A stretch of 64,000 nt of DNA. It comes from MFD00082-c5 sp963697995. GTDB lineage: Bacteria; Chlamydiota; Chlamydiia; Chlamydiales; JAJFMB01. The stretch is taken from NCBI GenBank assembly GCA_963697995.1, contig OY969110.1, forward strand, positions 124,001 to 188,000. Reading direction: 5' to 3'. The notes under the pieces were generated by a model that saw nothing but the letters and a program-made list of their open reading frames with translations, did not search any database and was not told where the DNA came from. This document shows positions 9,783 through 18,805 of the stretch, piece by piece. A program made the translations under genes and the position numbers. Every line of letters starts with the position of its first letter. The stretch's first letter is position 1.

Positions 9783-10751
9783 ATGAGGTTATCTTTGAAT
9801 CCCAATAAAAAACGTATTGAAATTCTTAAAGATAGAGCTTACATGTTCAGCCTCGTAAGAGCCTTCTTTGCAGAAAGAGATGTCACTGAGGTCGATTGTC
9901 CTATTTTGAGCTTTTGCTCTGATATCGATACCCATATCAATTTGATCACAGCCCTTTATAACCAAACAGAGACCTGTTATCTTCACCCTTCACCAGAATA
10001 TGGAATGAAATGTTTGCTCTCAGAAGGAATCGGGGATATCTACCAACTCTCTCATGTCTTTCGCGACGGGGAACACAGCCATAAACACAATCCAGAATTT
10101 ATGATGATCGAATGGTACCGGCAACACTTAACTTTTGTAGATCTTATCGAGGAAACCTTTAATCTCATTTCTCTCTTTCTTGGAAACCTTCCAAAAGAAA
10201 TAGTTTCTTACCGAGAGGCTTTTAAACGTTATGCAGGTTTTGATTATGTCAAAGCCGATAAAAAAGATCTCTTAGCCTATATCGATGCAAAAAAAATCCC
10301 CACACATCAAGGAATTGAAGAGGAGGATAAAGACACGCTGCTGACCTTCATCTTAGGGTTTGATATAGAGCCTCACTTAGGTCAAAATGGTTTATGCGCT
10401 TTGGCTTATTACCCTTCAACTCAGGCGGCCCTTGCCAAGACCATCCAAAACGACGACGAGCAAGTCGCGATGCGCTTTGAAATTTACTACAAGGGCGTTG
10501 AGCTCTGTAACGGCTACAATGAACTGACCGATCCAATAGAGCAGCGTAAAAGAATTAACCTAGCCAATCAAGCAAGGCTAAAGCTTGGAAAAAAGGCACT
10601 ACCTGTCGACGAAAACTTCCTTAAGGCACTAGAAAGAGGGATACCTCCGTGTTGTGGTGTGGCAGTCGGTTTTGACCGTCTGATGATGCTTCGCCACAAA
10701 ACAAACGATCTTTCCGACGTTATCCCTTTCCGCTTAAAAAGAGAGACTTGA
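9783..10751 (+). CDS. epmA: EF-P lysine-34 ligase (EpmA/GenX/PoxA)
   Basis: A 322-residue class II aminoacyl-tRNA-synthetase-like enzyme without an anticodon-binding domain, close to the usual 325 residues. It attaches (R)-beta-lysine to a conserved lysine of elongation factor P, which relieves ribosome stalling at polyproline. The visible class II motif 2 is FRDGEHSHKHNPEFMMIEWY and motif 3 is GIPPCCGVAVGFDRLMML. The start MRLSLNPNKKR follows a short leader after the divergent mntR. The symporter gene follows after one base, so the two form an operon. epmC is about 10 kb away; epmB and efp are not in the window. Confidence 0.93.
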   Translation: MRLSLNPNKKRIEILKDRAYMFSLVRAFFAERDVTEVDCPILSFCSDIDTHINLITALYNQTETCYLHPSPEYGMKCLLSEGIGDIYQLSHVFRDGEHSHKHNPEFMMIEWYRQHLTFVDLIEETFNLISLFLGNLPKEIVSYREAFKRYAGFDYVKADKKDLLAYIDAKKIPTHQGIEEEDKDTLLTFILGFDIEPHLGQNGLCALAYYPSTQAALAKTIQNDDEQVAMRFEIYYKGVELCNGYNELTDPIEQRKRINLANQARLKLGKKALPVDENFLKALERGIPPCCGVAVGFDRLMMLRHKTNDLSDVIPFRLKRET

Positions 10752-10752
10752 G

Positions 10753-12198
10753 ATGACCTGGATTTTTATTATAGGTGTCGGCTTCTATTTTTCTCTTATG
10801 GCCTTAATTGGTTATCTAGCAAGTCTCAAAGTGAAGAGTATGGAAGATTATCTCATTGCCGGTCGCCGTCTTCCCTTCTATTTAGCCCTTCCAACCGTTG
10901 TTGCGACATGGTTTGGCGCAGGGTCATCCATGGGTGTTTCTGGCACCGTTTATTCCCAAGGATTTTATGGAGTGATTGCCGACCCGTTCGGCTGCTCATT
11001 GGCTTTACTGATCGGGGGTCTTTTTTTCGCTGCCCCTTTTAGACGATTAAAACTACTGACGATTTCAGATTTATTGGGAAAGGCTTACGGCAGAAGATTT
11101 GAACAACTCTCTTCTTTAATCGTTCTTCCCTTCTATATTGGTACTCTAGCCTCCCAAATGCTTGCTATGGGGTATGTTTTCCAAATTGTCTCGGGTGCCC
11201 CCCTTGAAACTGGAATCCTAATAGGCGCAATCATTGTAGTGACCTATACAGTATCTGGAGGGATGTGGGCTGTCACGATTACAGATTTCATCCAATTTGG
11301 TTTATTAAGTCTTGGATTAATCATCATCTTGCCTATCTGTTTTGAGCAAGTACCAGATACCAAAGTCGTTTTAAATACCTTTGCAAACGAATTTAAAACG
11401 GTAATTCCCAAAGGGGAATACTCCTCATTTGGAGCTCTTGCTTATTCGGGTCGTCTTTTGATGACGGGGCTTGGGGCCATTATGGGACAAGACTTGCTTC
11501 AGCGTTTTTTGGCGAGCCGAAATGAAAGTGTCGCGCGCTTAAGCGGGATTGTAGGATCAATCACCTACATGTCTCTTGGTTTAATACCTTTGTTTATTGG
11601 GATTGCAGGACGTGAGATCTACCCAGAACTTGAGACGCCAGAACACTTAATACCCCTTCTTGCAAAAAACTTTCTTTCGCCCTTTGCATTCACTATTTTT
11701 GCCTGTGGCCTATTTTCTGCTATCATGAGTACCGCAGACAGCTACCTTCTCGCCGGGACGACGCTTGTAACAAATAACGTCATCATGAAGTTGAGACCCA
11801 TCGAGAATGAAAAAACCAAAATCCTTATTTTACGCCTTGTTAATGTCGTTATTTCCCTTATTGCCTTTGCACTCGCTCTTACAGGTCAATCTATTTTCAA
11901 TATGATGGTTCATTCAGGGACCGTGCTATTTGTAGCAATTTTTGTTCCGGCCACAGCCGCTCTTTTTTGGAAAGGCGCAAATGCACTCTCTGCTTGGTGT
12001 AGCGTATTATGTGGTACCATATCCTGGCTTATCTTTATTTTTTTGGGAGGTGAACTCAATGAAGATCTTCTTTTCGCTGCAGCAAGCTTTGGAGCCCTCG
12101 CTTCATTATTTTCCTACCTGTTTACATCTCTTTTAGTGCATTTTTTTAAGAAAAAACAGGTCCAATCCAGAGCGAGAATTTCGTCTAATTTTTCATAG
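10753..12198 (+). CDS. sodium:solute symporter (SSS family)
   Basis: A 481-residue, strongly hydrophobic protein with about 13 predicted membrane segments. It belongs to the SSSF family (PutP/PanF/SGLT type), which couples inward sodium flow to uptake of amino acids, sugars or vitamins. Family signatures include MEDYLIAGRRLPFYLALPT with VVATWFGAGSS near the N-terminus, YTVSGGMWAVTITDFIQF in the centre, and FSAIMSTADSYLLAGTTL, the conserved region in TM8. The start is one base after the epmA stop. The substrate cannot be deduced. Chlamydiae depend on host metabolites, so a nutrient importer is expected. Confidence 0.9.
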   Translation: MTWIFIIGVGFYFSLMALIGYLASLKVKSMEDYLIAGRRLPFYLALPTVVATWFGAGSSMGVSGTVYSQGFYGVIADPFGCSLALLIGGLFFAAPFRRLKLLTISDLLGKAYGRRFEQLSSLIVLPFYIGTLASQMLAMGYVFQIVSGAPLETGILIGAIIVVTYTVSGGMWAVTITDFIQFGLLSLGLIIILPICFEQVPDTKVVLNTFANEFKTVIPKGEYSSFGALAYSGRLLMTGLGAIMGQDLLQRFLASRNESVARLSGIVGSITYMSLGLIPLFIGIAGREIYPELETPEHLIPLLAKNFLSPFAFTIFACGLFSAIMSTADSYLLAGTTLVTNNVIMKLRPIENEKTKILILRLVNVVISLIAFALALTGQSIFNMMVHSGTVLFVAIFVPATAALFWKGANALSAWCSVLCGTISWLIFIFLGGELNEDLLFAAASFGALASLFSYLFTSLLVHFFKKKQVQSRARISSNFS

Positions 12199-12328
12199 AA
12201 ACGAAGTGAATTGACTGTTAGGACATAACTTACGGCAAAAAAAAACTTAATAGCTTTACCTCATAAAGCAACTCTTGACAAAACAAATATTATTATATAC
12301 GGTAAAGTTTTTAAGACTTTGGGTGCCT

Positions 12329-13175
12329 ATGAAAACATTTCCATGGATAATTACCATTTGCTTCTCAGCAATAACCCATTTATATGGTTCAGGATGCTTT
12401 AAAGAGGGGTTTTATGCAGGCTTCTCTTTTTGGTGCCAATCAGGGCCATGCAGAGTGGAGCGGAGTTAATGTGATCTCCTTGATCGACGATATTCACGAT
12501 CCCAATGCCGTTTTTAAATCCTGGACTTGGGACCCCAAGGGAGAAACTCGTAAAGGGGGAAAAGCGATTGGGAGCGCCCAGCTTGGCTACCAGTTAGTAA
12601 ACTCTTTCCTTTATCTTGCCGGGGAACTCTCCTACACTTTAAGCTCCCGAGAGACTTTTTGCGAAAACGAGAGGCGAAAATTTACGCACGTTGCAACTTT
12701 AGGGCTTCCCCCTTACTCAACTGTCTCTGGCACTTCCGATCTTCAAGCAAAAGTGACGTTTGTCCGCAATGAGTTAAATCTCGATCTAAAGCCTGGCTTC
12801 CTACCCTTTAAAAGCTTGCTTCTCTATGCACGAGGGGGTGCAGCTTTTTCTTTAGGAACCCCATTAAAAATAGATAACTCTGGCAAGTGGACAGAGATTG
12901 CAAGTGAAACAGGCCTTCAACTTTCAGCCAAAAAAAGCTCTTACAACACTAAAAATACGATCGGTTTTCGGGTAGGTGGTGGGGGAGAGTATTTGATCAC
13001 AAAGCATTTGGGAATTACGATAGATTATATAGCGACTTATTATGGAAGAGTTAAAACACGTGCCGAGGCAGAAAGCTCCGGCTTTTTTGATTTCAACCAT
13101 GTGTACGGACTATCAGCTCCTGAAGTGACAGTGACAACTCACGCCATTTTGGCGGGATTCCTTGTTCATTTTTAG
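12329..13175 (+). pseudogene. outer-membrane beta-barrel protein, frameshifted after the signal peptide
   Basis: An ATG at 12329 opens a signal peptide (MKTFPWIITICFSAITHLYG) and the mature start SGCFKEGFYAGFSF. This frame then breaks. The next frame continues as GANQGHAEWSGVNVISLIDD and runs to 13175 as an OmpA-like or porin-like barrel with alternating aromatic strands and the C-terminal ILAGFLVHF, where a final Phe is typical for BAM recognition. Removing one T from the 5-T run at about 12436 joins GFYAGFSF directly to GANQ. Translation could also start inside at 12384 or 12414 but would lack the signal peptide. The element at 13206 follows. A related barrel gene at 19431 is broken the same way. 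Confidence 0.75.
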
Positions 13176-13205
13176 AAACACTAGAGCCTGTGAATCAATT
13201 TTATT

Positions 13206-13371
13206 TAGTCGGTCCTGAAAAAGTCCTTTCCAATAAAAAGTGATCCTTTTGCAAAAAAAAAAGCGGTGAATGACGCTTCCCCCCCCACTTCCGGGGTTTG
13301 GTGAGGAGTAAAACGCCTTTTTTGTCAAAAGGGGCACTTTTTATTGGAAAGGACTTTTTCAGGGCCGACTA
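13206..13371. repeat. MITE-like inverted-repeat element, copy 2
   Basis: A 166-bp element bounded by TAGTCGGTCCTGAAAAAGTC and GACTTTTTCAGGGCCGACTA. Its interior (GCGGTGAATGACGC, a C run, TTTGGTGAGGAGTAAAACGC) is the reverse complement of the interior of the copy at 7838, so the two copies lie in opposite orientation. It occupies the gap between the convergent barrel gene and the ABC exporter gene and could act as a bidirectional terminator hairpin. Confidence 0.8.
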
Positions 13372-13436
13372 TTTACGCCTACAGCTCAGTTAAAGACAAA
13401 ACTTCTTAACCTCTTTGTAGCAAGCGAAAGACACCT

Positions 13437-15164
13437 TTATTGTTTTGTTTGCGCATTCCAAAACACTTTGTACTTGCCGTTTTTGGCTATAAGCTCTTCA
13501 TGCGTGCCATCCTCGATAATTCTTCCGCGATCGAAGAGCAAAATCCGGTCCATATGCAACAGAGTGGAGAGGCGATGTGCAATGACAATGGTCGTTTTCC
13601 CCTGCATCAGCTGCCATAAACTCTGCTGAATTAAAGTCTCAGTCAAAGAATCGAGCGCAGAGGTCGCCTCATCTAAAATCAAAATAGGAGCATTTTTTAA
13701 TACAGCTCGCGCGATGGCTATCCTCTGCCGCTGCCCACCTGAGAGCTTTACTCCCCTTTCTCCAACTAAAGAGTCGTATCCTTGAGGAAGGTTTGCGACA
13801 AACTCATCCACGTGAGCTTTTTTTGCAGCTTCAATAATCATCTCATCACTTGCACCTACAAGACCGTAGCCGATATTTTCTTTAAGAGTGCGGTGGAAAA
13901 GTGAGGGGTCTTGCGGAATCATGCTGATGGCTCTGTGAAGAGAGCTTTGGGTGACTTCACTGATCGACTGCCCATCGATCAAAATTTGCCCGCTCTTAAC
14001 GTCGTAAAGGCGCAAAATGAGATTGACAAAAGTTGACTTACCACTTCCAGAAGTGCCCACTAGCCCCACTTTTTGCCCAGCTGTAATCACAACTGACTTG
14101 TTCTCGAAAAGAAGATTAGTCCCTTTATAGTGAAACTCCACGTGGTCAAATACAATCTCTCCACGAGTCACGTTTAATTCTTTAGCCTCTTTCTTATCAT
14201 CGATCTCGATTGGCGAAAGCACAATTTTAAGCCCTTGGGAGATGTTTCCGATATAATCTGCACACTTTGAAATATCTTCCGAAATCTTCCACAACGTATT
14301 GATGATAGCAATATTAATGGTTAAGATAAGAACAAAATCGCCGGCAGTCACCCTTCCTTGTTTAAAGCAATAAATCAACCAAATCAACGAAGCACTTTGA
14401 TAGGTCACGAAGGAAAGCCCTTGGAAAGCAAAAAGCTTAATGAAATACCAGTCGCGAGCCTGATCTGCGGCTACATAAGTATCTAACTGCCTCCTTAGTT
14501 GCTGCGACTCGTATGGGGCTCCATCAAAGAGGCGGACATTCATCATGTTGCTTAAGATATCGACCATGCGACCAACAACGGTTGAGCGCGATTCAGCGGC
14601 TTTATCGCTTAAATGCTTAGCTTTTCTCGAAAGCCAGATAGATCCTACTAAAAAAAGTGTCACCCAAGTCAGTAGCAGAAGAGCAAACTGTTTGTGAACG
14701 GAGGCCATAAACAGAACAGCGATTGATAAGGCAATTAAATTCCCATAAAAACTCGTCACCAAAATCTTCAGAAGATCAGGAACATAGCTCATCACATCTT
14801 TTATTTTCGTCGCAAGCGCTCCTGCAAAGTGGTTATGAAAAAGGTCTTGAGAGTGGAGCATCATCCGCTTCATCAACTGATCGCCCAACTGCCTTTTAAG
14901 GGGCGGATTGAGCTTTAACCACGTGTAGTCAAAGAGACGAAAAGTAAAAACCATCGCATAAGACATCATGATATAAAGCAGAGCCGGCGACAACAACTCC
15001 TCAATTTCTTGCGGTTTTGATTGGCTAATTCTATCAACAATTGTTTTTAGAAGGTAAGGCCTAAAGCTTAAATCAAAAGCCCAAAAAAAGATAGCAAACA
15101 GCTGAAGCGCAAGAATTGCTTTAAACGGCTTGATATTTTCAAAAATAAATTTATAGATATTCAT
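13437..15164 (-). CDS. ABC exporter, fused permease and ATPase (MsbA/multidrug type)
   Basis: A 575-residue half-transporter. An N-terminal six-helix membrane domain (about residues 15-310) is followed by a nucleotide-binding domain. The latter has Walker A GTSGSGKS, signature KLSGGQRQRIAIARAV, Walker B and D-loop ILILDEATSALDS, and the H-loop VIAHRLS. Such proteins work as homodimers or heterodimers in the inner membrane, exporting lipid A precursors, drugs or peptides. The length and order are typical of the type IV (MsbA-like) exporters. No partner half-transporter is adjacent, so a homodimer is likely. The start ATG at 15164 fits family alignments. The substrate is not determinable from sequence. 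Confidence 0.9.
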   Translation of the reverse strand: MNIYKFIFENIKPFKAILALQLFAIFFWAFDLSFRPYLLKTIVDRISQSKPQEIEELLSPALLYIMMSYAMVFTFRLFDYTWLKLNPPLKRQLGDQLMKRMMLHSQDLFHNHFAGALATKIKDVMSYVPDLLKILVTSFYGNLIALSIAVLFMASVHKQFALLLLTWVTLFLVGSIWLSRKAKHLSDKAAESRSTVVGRMVDILSNMMNVRLFDGAPYESQQLRRQLDTYVAADQARDWYFIKLFAFQGLSFVTYQSASLIWLIYCFKQGRVTAGDFVLILTINIAIINTLWKISEDISKCADYIGNISQGLKIVLSPIEIDDKKEAKELNVTRGEIVFDHVEFHYKGTNLLFENKSVVITAGQKVGLVGTSGSGKSTFVNLILRLYDVKSGQILIDGQSISEVTQSSLHRAISMIPQDPSLFHRTLKENIGYGLVGASDEMIIEAAKKAHVDEFVANLPQGYDSLVGERGVKLSGGQRQRIAIARAVLKNAPILILDEATSALDSLTETLIQQSLWQLMQGKTTIVIAHRLSTLLHMDRILLFDRGRIIEDGTHEELIAKNGKYKVFWNAQTKQ

Positions 15165-15296
15165 GAAAAAATCCTTTGCATAGCCGATGTATTTTACAAT
15201 TATCGATCTTTTTTTTCAACCTCGTAACTTTCTAAGTAAAAAGTTATAGCATTTTAAATGATTAATTATTATAATATTAAAAAATCGAGGAAACAA

Positions 15297-15671
15297 ATGT
15301 TTATTGAAAATTACAATAAGACCGTTGATTATTTAAATGATTTATGCGACACTCAGGCCACAAAAACATTCTGGGATGGTATTTGCTTTGGTGCCGGTAC
15401 CAGCTGGCTTCAAAAAGTCGATTACATTCCAATCGTCAGTACCATTGGAGCGGTTGCACGATTAGTTTTTGCAACTCTTGCCCTTATTGGGGAATGTTTA
15501 AGAGGGGAACCCATTACTGGAATAAAAAAATTTTGCGATAATTTAGGACGGGCATTGATTGTCACTCTACCTATTGTCAATTTTGCTGTTATCTTCTTTG
15601 ATGATTTCAATGGCACGGGTAAAGAAATAGATGAGTTTATGCAAAATGGAACAACGTACCGATTCATCTAA
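15297..15671 (+). CDS. small membrane protein of unknown function
   Basis: A 124-residue protein starting MFIENYNKTVDYLNDLCDT, preceded by GAGGAAA at a good Shine-Dalgarno distance; this is preferred over an in-frame ATG 39 bp upstream. It contains two closely spaced hydrophobic stretches (IPIVSTIGAVARLVFATLAL and ALIVTLPIVNFAVIFF) separated by a charged loop. The bilobed pattern again recalls chlamydial inclusion-membrane (Inc) proteins, but no family is recognised and the assignment is inference only. The flanking gene on the right is mutM on the opposite strand. Confidence 0.6.
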   Translation: MFIENYNKTVDYLNDLCDTQATKTFWDGICFGAGTSWLQKVDYIPIVSTIGAVARLVFATLALIGECLRGEPITGIKKFCDNLGRALIVTLPIVNFAVIFFDDFNGTGKEIDEFMQNGTTYRFI

Positions 15672-15728
15672 AAATTAGCAATCCTTGCTAAACGCTTACC
15701 TTAGAAAACAACGCAACTAAGTTTTAAA

Positions 15729-15753
15729 TAGTCGGACCTGAAAAAGTCAGGTT
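15729..15753. repeat. solo terminus of the MITE-like element
   Basis: TAGTCGGACCTGAAAAAGTC matches the outer 20 bp of the element at 13206, with G>A and T>C-type differences, but the rest of the element is absent. ACCTGA AAAAG TCAGGT forms a perfect six-pair hairpin directly beyond the mutM stop. It may be a collapsed element reused as a terminator for mutM. Confidence 0.6.
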
Positions 15754-16581
15754 TCAAATACGATCAGAATTCGCCTCTTTTTGACAGAAAGGGCAGATGT
15801 GTGTGCCCCTTTGGGCTACTTTCAATTTCACGATCGTATGGTGGCACCTCGGACAAGGCTCTCCATCCCGCCGAAAGACATTCAATTGGTACTGATTGCC
15901 TCCCCTTTTTCCACTGACGCTAAAATAGTTAGAATGGTGAGCCCCTAACGACGTGCCCTGATTCTTAATCCCTTTTTCTAGAACTTTAGGGATAGCTAAA
16001 AATAAAGCTTCAATTTCACTATCGGACAGCGTATTTGAAACCCTTTGGGGGTTTATTTTGGCTTCCCAAAGAGCTTCATCCACGTAGATATTGCCAAGAC
16101 CCGAAATGTATTTCTGATCCAAAAGAAAAGGCTTTAATAGCCGTTTACAGCTTTGTAATAACATCTTAAAAGCCTTAATAGTAAAGGCTTTTGAAAAAGG
16201 ATCGATACCAATTTTCAACGCATCCAAACTATTTACCAAAGAAAATCGGCCAAATTTACGTTGATCAGCATAATAGAGAACCCTTTCATCGTTTAAGTAA
16301 AGCCTTAATCGTTCATGATGGAGGGGCCAAGTGAAAAGAAATTTTCCCGTCATTCTTAGATGAATGAGAAGAAAGCCTCTAGAGAGTTGAAAAACGATGT
16401 ATTTACCCTGGCGAAAAACCTTAAGAATTTCCTGGTTTTCAATGGCTTGTAAAAATTTTGGGACAGAGGGTGTTGCAACAGTGCGGGGCCAAAAGATGTC
16501 AGCTTTCAGAATCTTTTTGCCCACAAGATTTGATTGATTCAACTCTCTTACAATAGTCTCGACTTCCGGTAACTCAGGCAT
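15754..16581 (-). CDS. mutM: formamidopyrimidine-DNA glycosylase (Fpg/MutM)
   Basis: A 275-residue bifunctional glycosylase/AP lyase of base-excision repair that removes 8-oxoguanine and formamidopyrimidines. The N-terminus MPELPEVETIVREL contains the catalytic Pro2 and the conserved Glu3 and Glu6. IHLRMTGKFLF carries the conserved Lys, and DEALWEAKINPQR lies in the helix-two-turn-helix. The C-terminus has the DNA-binding zinc finger CPRCHHTI...HICPFCQ, and the Arg after the NVFRRDGEPC stretch is conserved. Length and all key residues are normal. The gene stands alone, with a hairpin from the repeat terminus immediately after its stop. Confidence 0.95.
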   Translation of the reverse strand: MPELPEVETIVRELNQSNLVGKKILKADIFWPRTVATPSVPKFLQAIENQEILKVFRQGKYIVFQLSRGFLLIHLRMTGKFLFTWPLHHERLRLYLNDERVLYYADQRKFGRFSLVNSLDALKIGIDPFSKAFTIKAFKMLLQSCKRLLKPFLLDQKYISGLGNIYVDEALWEAKINPQRVSNTLSDSEIEALFLAIPKVLEKGIKNQGTSLGAHHSNYFSVSGKRGGNQYQLNVFRRDGEPCPRCHHTIVKLKVAQRGTHICPFCQKEANSDRI

Positions 16582-17078
16582 CTTTTTTAGAGTTTACCCA
16601 TTTTAACGTATTCATATTAATCTCATTTTGTATAATTCTTTTTAAGCCGTGAGAGGAAAGGAATAGACCAAAACCGAATAGCGATCAAAATCGGCAACTA
16701 TCTGCCTCAAATTGTACTGAAGTTCAAATAGATGGTCAAATGAAAGAATCCATGAACCAGGGTTTTAAAATTATCGCTGACTTCATCCTTAGGTATAGCG
16801 CCCCCCTTTATGCAGCAAATAGGAAATAAATGGAAAATCAGATTCATCATGCTAAAAAATAGAAAGGCGAAGTTTTATATTAAAAAGTTTATTTTTGCAA
16901 CAAAAGGGGAAGCTTTCCGTGAACCTATCCTATCTTTTACGATGCTGAGTTTTCGTCACAATAAACTCCTACCTCAATTAGGAGTTCACAACATTTTAGT
17001 GAAAGGCAAGGGATTTGCTGGAAAGAGACCAAATATTGATTTTGGCGGCAATGCTCAATGCAGGGATCTGGTGACTCA
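16582..17078. other. intergenic stretch without a supported gene
   Basis: About 500 bp between the divergent mutM and photolyase-family genes. It is AT-rich, with short interrupted frames and one 90-codon frame (16810-17082) that resembles no family and overlaps the start of the next gene. ACTCCTACCTCAATTAGGAGT at about 16965 is a hairpin. I see no RNA gene. It may be decayed coding sequence. Confidence 0.5.
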
Positions 17079-18560
17079 ATGAGTGATATCACCCTAATAT
17101 TTCCGGATCAGCTTTTCTTACATCACCCTTGCATCGGATCAAAGAGGTGCATTGTCCTCTTGGAAGAGTTTCTTTTTTTTAAGGTCCAGCCCTTTCACAA
17201 ACAAAGACTTGTTCTCCTCAAATCGGCCATGCATAACTTTGCTAAAAGACTTAAAAGCGACCAACAAGAGGTCGTTTATATCTCTTCAAAAGAGCTCTCA
17301 AAGCGCGGCAGCTTCTGTGACCTTTTGAGCAAAAGGGGGATTAAAAATATTCACGTCGCTGAATTTGCCGATGAGTGGCTCTATCGAGATTTGATGAGGG
17401 GAGCCAAAAAATACGGATGGAAAATCCATTTTTACCCCTCGCCCGGTTTTATCTCTTCCAATCAAGACCTGAAAAGCTATTTTGGACAAAAAAAGCACCT
17501 CTCCATGGCTCAGTTCTACGCTTACCAGAGGAAAAATCAAAATATTTTAATGGAGGGTGAAAGTCCTATTGGAGGAAAATTTAGCTTTGATACGGAGAAT
17601 AGAAAAAAAATTCCCAAAGGTCTCCACGTGCCCGCCCCCTTTCTGCCAAAAAAGGACAAGGAAAGAGAAACAATAATTGCTGAAGTGGAAAAAGAATTTC
17701 CCTTGGCCATTGGGGAAGCTGCCCCCTTTTTGTACCCCACGACCCACGAGGAAGCAAGACAAGTTCTCAAAGAGTTTTTAAAGGATAAACTCTCCCTTTT
17801 TGGCAACTATCAAGATGCAATACAAAAAGAAGAATCGTTTCTTTTTCACAGCATCTTATCTCCCGTACTCAATATTGGCCTTTTAACTGCTAAGGAAGTG
17901 ATTGAAGCGGCAATCGAATACTCAAGACAACATCCTATCCCCATCAATTCTCTTGAGGGATTTTTGCGACAAGTGATGGGTTGGAGGGAGTTTGTTAGGG
18001 CATCGTACCTGCTGAAGGGATCCTATCAACGCTCTGCTAACTTTTTTCAGCACGACGAAAAAATCCCTAAAAAATTTTGGAAAGGCGAGACGGGTCTTTT
18101 ACCTATCGATACCCTCGTCAAAAGGGTCTTGAGAACAGGATATTGTAATCATATCGAGCGTCTGATGGTTTTAGGAAATTTTTTACTTCTTACAGAGACC
18201 TCCCCCCAAGAGGTTTATGAGTGGTTTATGGGTCATTTTGTGGATGCTTACGATTGGGTCATGGTCCCCAATGTTTATGGGATGAGTCAGTACGCTGACG
18301 GAGGTGTCATAATCACAAAACCCTACGTCTCATCCTCAAATTATATCTTAAAATTAAGCAATTACTCAAAAGGGGAGTGGACAGAAATTTGGGATGGTCT
18401 TTTTTGGCGTTTTCTTCAAAAACATCAGGCTCTATTTTCCTCAAACATTCGCACGGCCAATTTGATACAAATTTTTAAGAAAAATAAACTGACGATCATG
18501 CCAAAAGTTCAAAAAGCTGAATCGTGGCTTTTAGATTATAGAGCCGGCTCTAAAAAATGA
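17079..18560 (+). CDS. photolyase/cryptochrome-related protein (DPRP/PhrB-like family) lacking the Fe-S cysteines
   Basis: A 493-residue protein starting MSDITLIFPDQLF. It matches the deoxyribodipyrimidine photolyase-related family, whose best-known member, Agrobacterium PhrB, repairs (6-4) photoproducts using FAD. Recognisable parts are the N-terminal Rossmann-like domain (YISSKELSKRG) and the C-terminal FAD domain with HIERLMVLGNFLLL, DAYDWVMVPNVYGMSQYADG and KPYVSSSNYILKLSNYSKGE. In PhrB four Cys ligate a 4Fe-4S cluster. Here the equivalent places read TGLLP, NYSKGEW and IWDGLFWRF, with no Cys. The protein therefore probably belongs to a cluster-free branch. An upstream in-frame ATG at 17058 is less likely as the start. 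Confidence 0.85.
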   Translation: MSDITLIFPDQLFLHHPCIGSKRCIVLLEEFLFFKVQPFHKQRLVLLKSAMHNFAKRLKSDQQEVVYISSKELSKRGSFCDLLSKRGIKNIHVAEFADEWLYRDLMRGAKKYGWKIHFYPSPGFISSNQDLKSYFGQKKHLSMAQFYAYQRKNQNILMEGESPIGGKFSFDTENRKKIPKGLHVPAPFLPKKDKERETIIAEVEKEFPLAIGEAAPFLYPTTHEEARQVLKEFLKDKLSLFGNYQDAIQKEESFLFHSILSPVLNIGLLTAKEVIEAAIEYSRQHPIPINSLEGFLRQVMGWREFVRASYLLKGSYQRSANFFQHDEKIPKKFWKGETGLLPIDTLVKRVLRTGYCNHIERLMVLGNFLLLTETSPQEVYEWFMGHFVDAYDWVMVPNVYGMSQYADGGVIITKPYVSSSNYILKLSNYSKGEWTEIWDGLFWRFLQKHQALFSSNIRTANLIQIFKKNKLTIMPKVQKAESWLLDYRAGSKK

Positions 18561-18683
18561 AATTTTAGACAAACTTAAAATACAAACATCCATTTCATAT
18601 CACGAATCAATTATCGAGGAGATTATTTTTATCCTTGTTTTAATGTGTTAGCTAGAAAGAAGAAAATCCAATTTTTAAGCTAA

Positions 18684-18705
18684 AAGGTGTCAGATCTGAC
18701 ACCTT
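18684..18705. terminator. perfect 22-bp palindrome downstream of the photolyase-family gene
   Basis: AAGGTGTCAGA and its exact reverse complement meet without a spacer. It is followed on the + strand by TATATAAAAAAA rather than a T-run, so it is either a weak terminator or a palindromic protein site. It lies 124 bp after the stop at 18560 and 5 bp from the structured element on the opposite strand. Confidence 0.4.
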
Positions 18706-18709
18706 ATAT

Positions 18710-18805
18710 AAAAAAAGGAGCTAAAGAAAAAAATCCTTAGCTCCTTAAGTAAGAGGGTAACTTTCAATTCTTGTTCAAGGAATTGAAACCCTCTTGCGGT
18801 TTGGC
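18710..18805 (-). other. structured element copy A, ending in a rho-independent terminator
   Basis: Read on the minus strand it begins GCCAAACCGC and is followed by an 8-bp stem AAGAGGGT/ACCCTCTT. The stem encloses an apical hairpin with TCCTTGAACAAGA. After it comes the terminator GGAGCTAA...TTAGCTCC and seven T. The same architecture, with different stem sequences but conserved GCCAAACCGC and apical loop, lies directly after tRNA-Leu at 40853-40947. Base changes in both arms of each stem keep pairing, which points to an RNA. No tRNA gene is recognisable upstream of this copy. Confidence 0.55.

Noticed and set aside
16810..17082. 90-codon plus-strand frame
   Set aside because: No recognisable motif, overlaps the photolyase-family start, no ribosome site.
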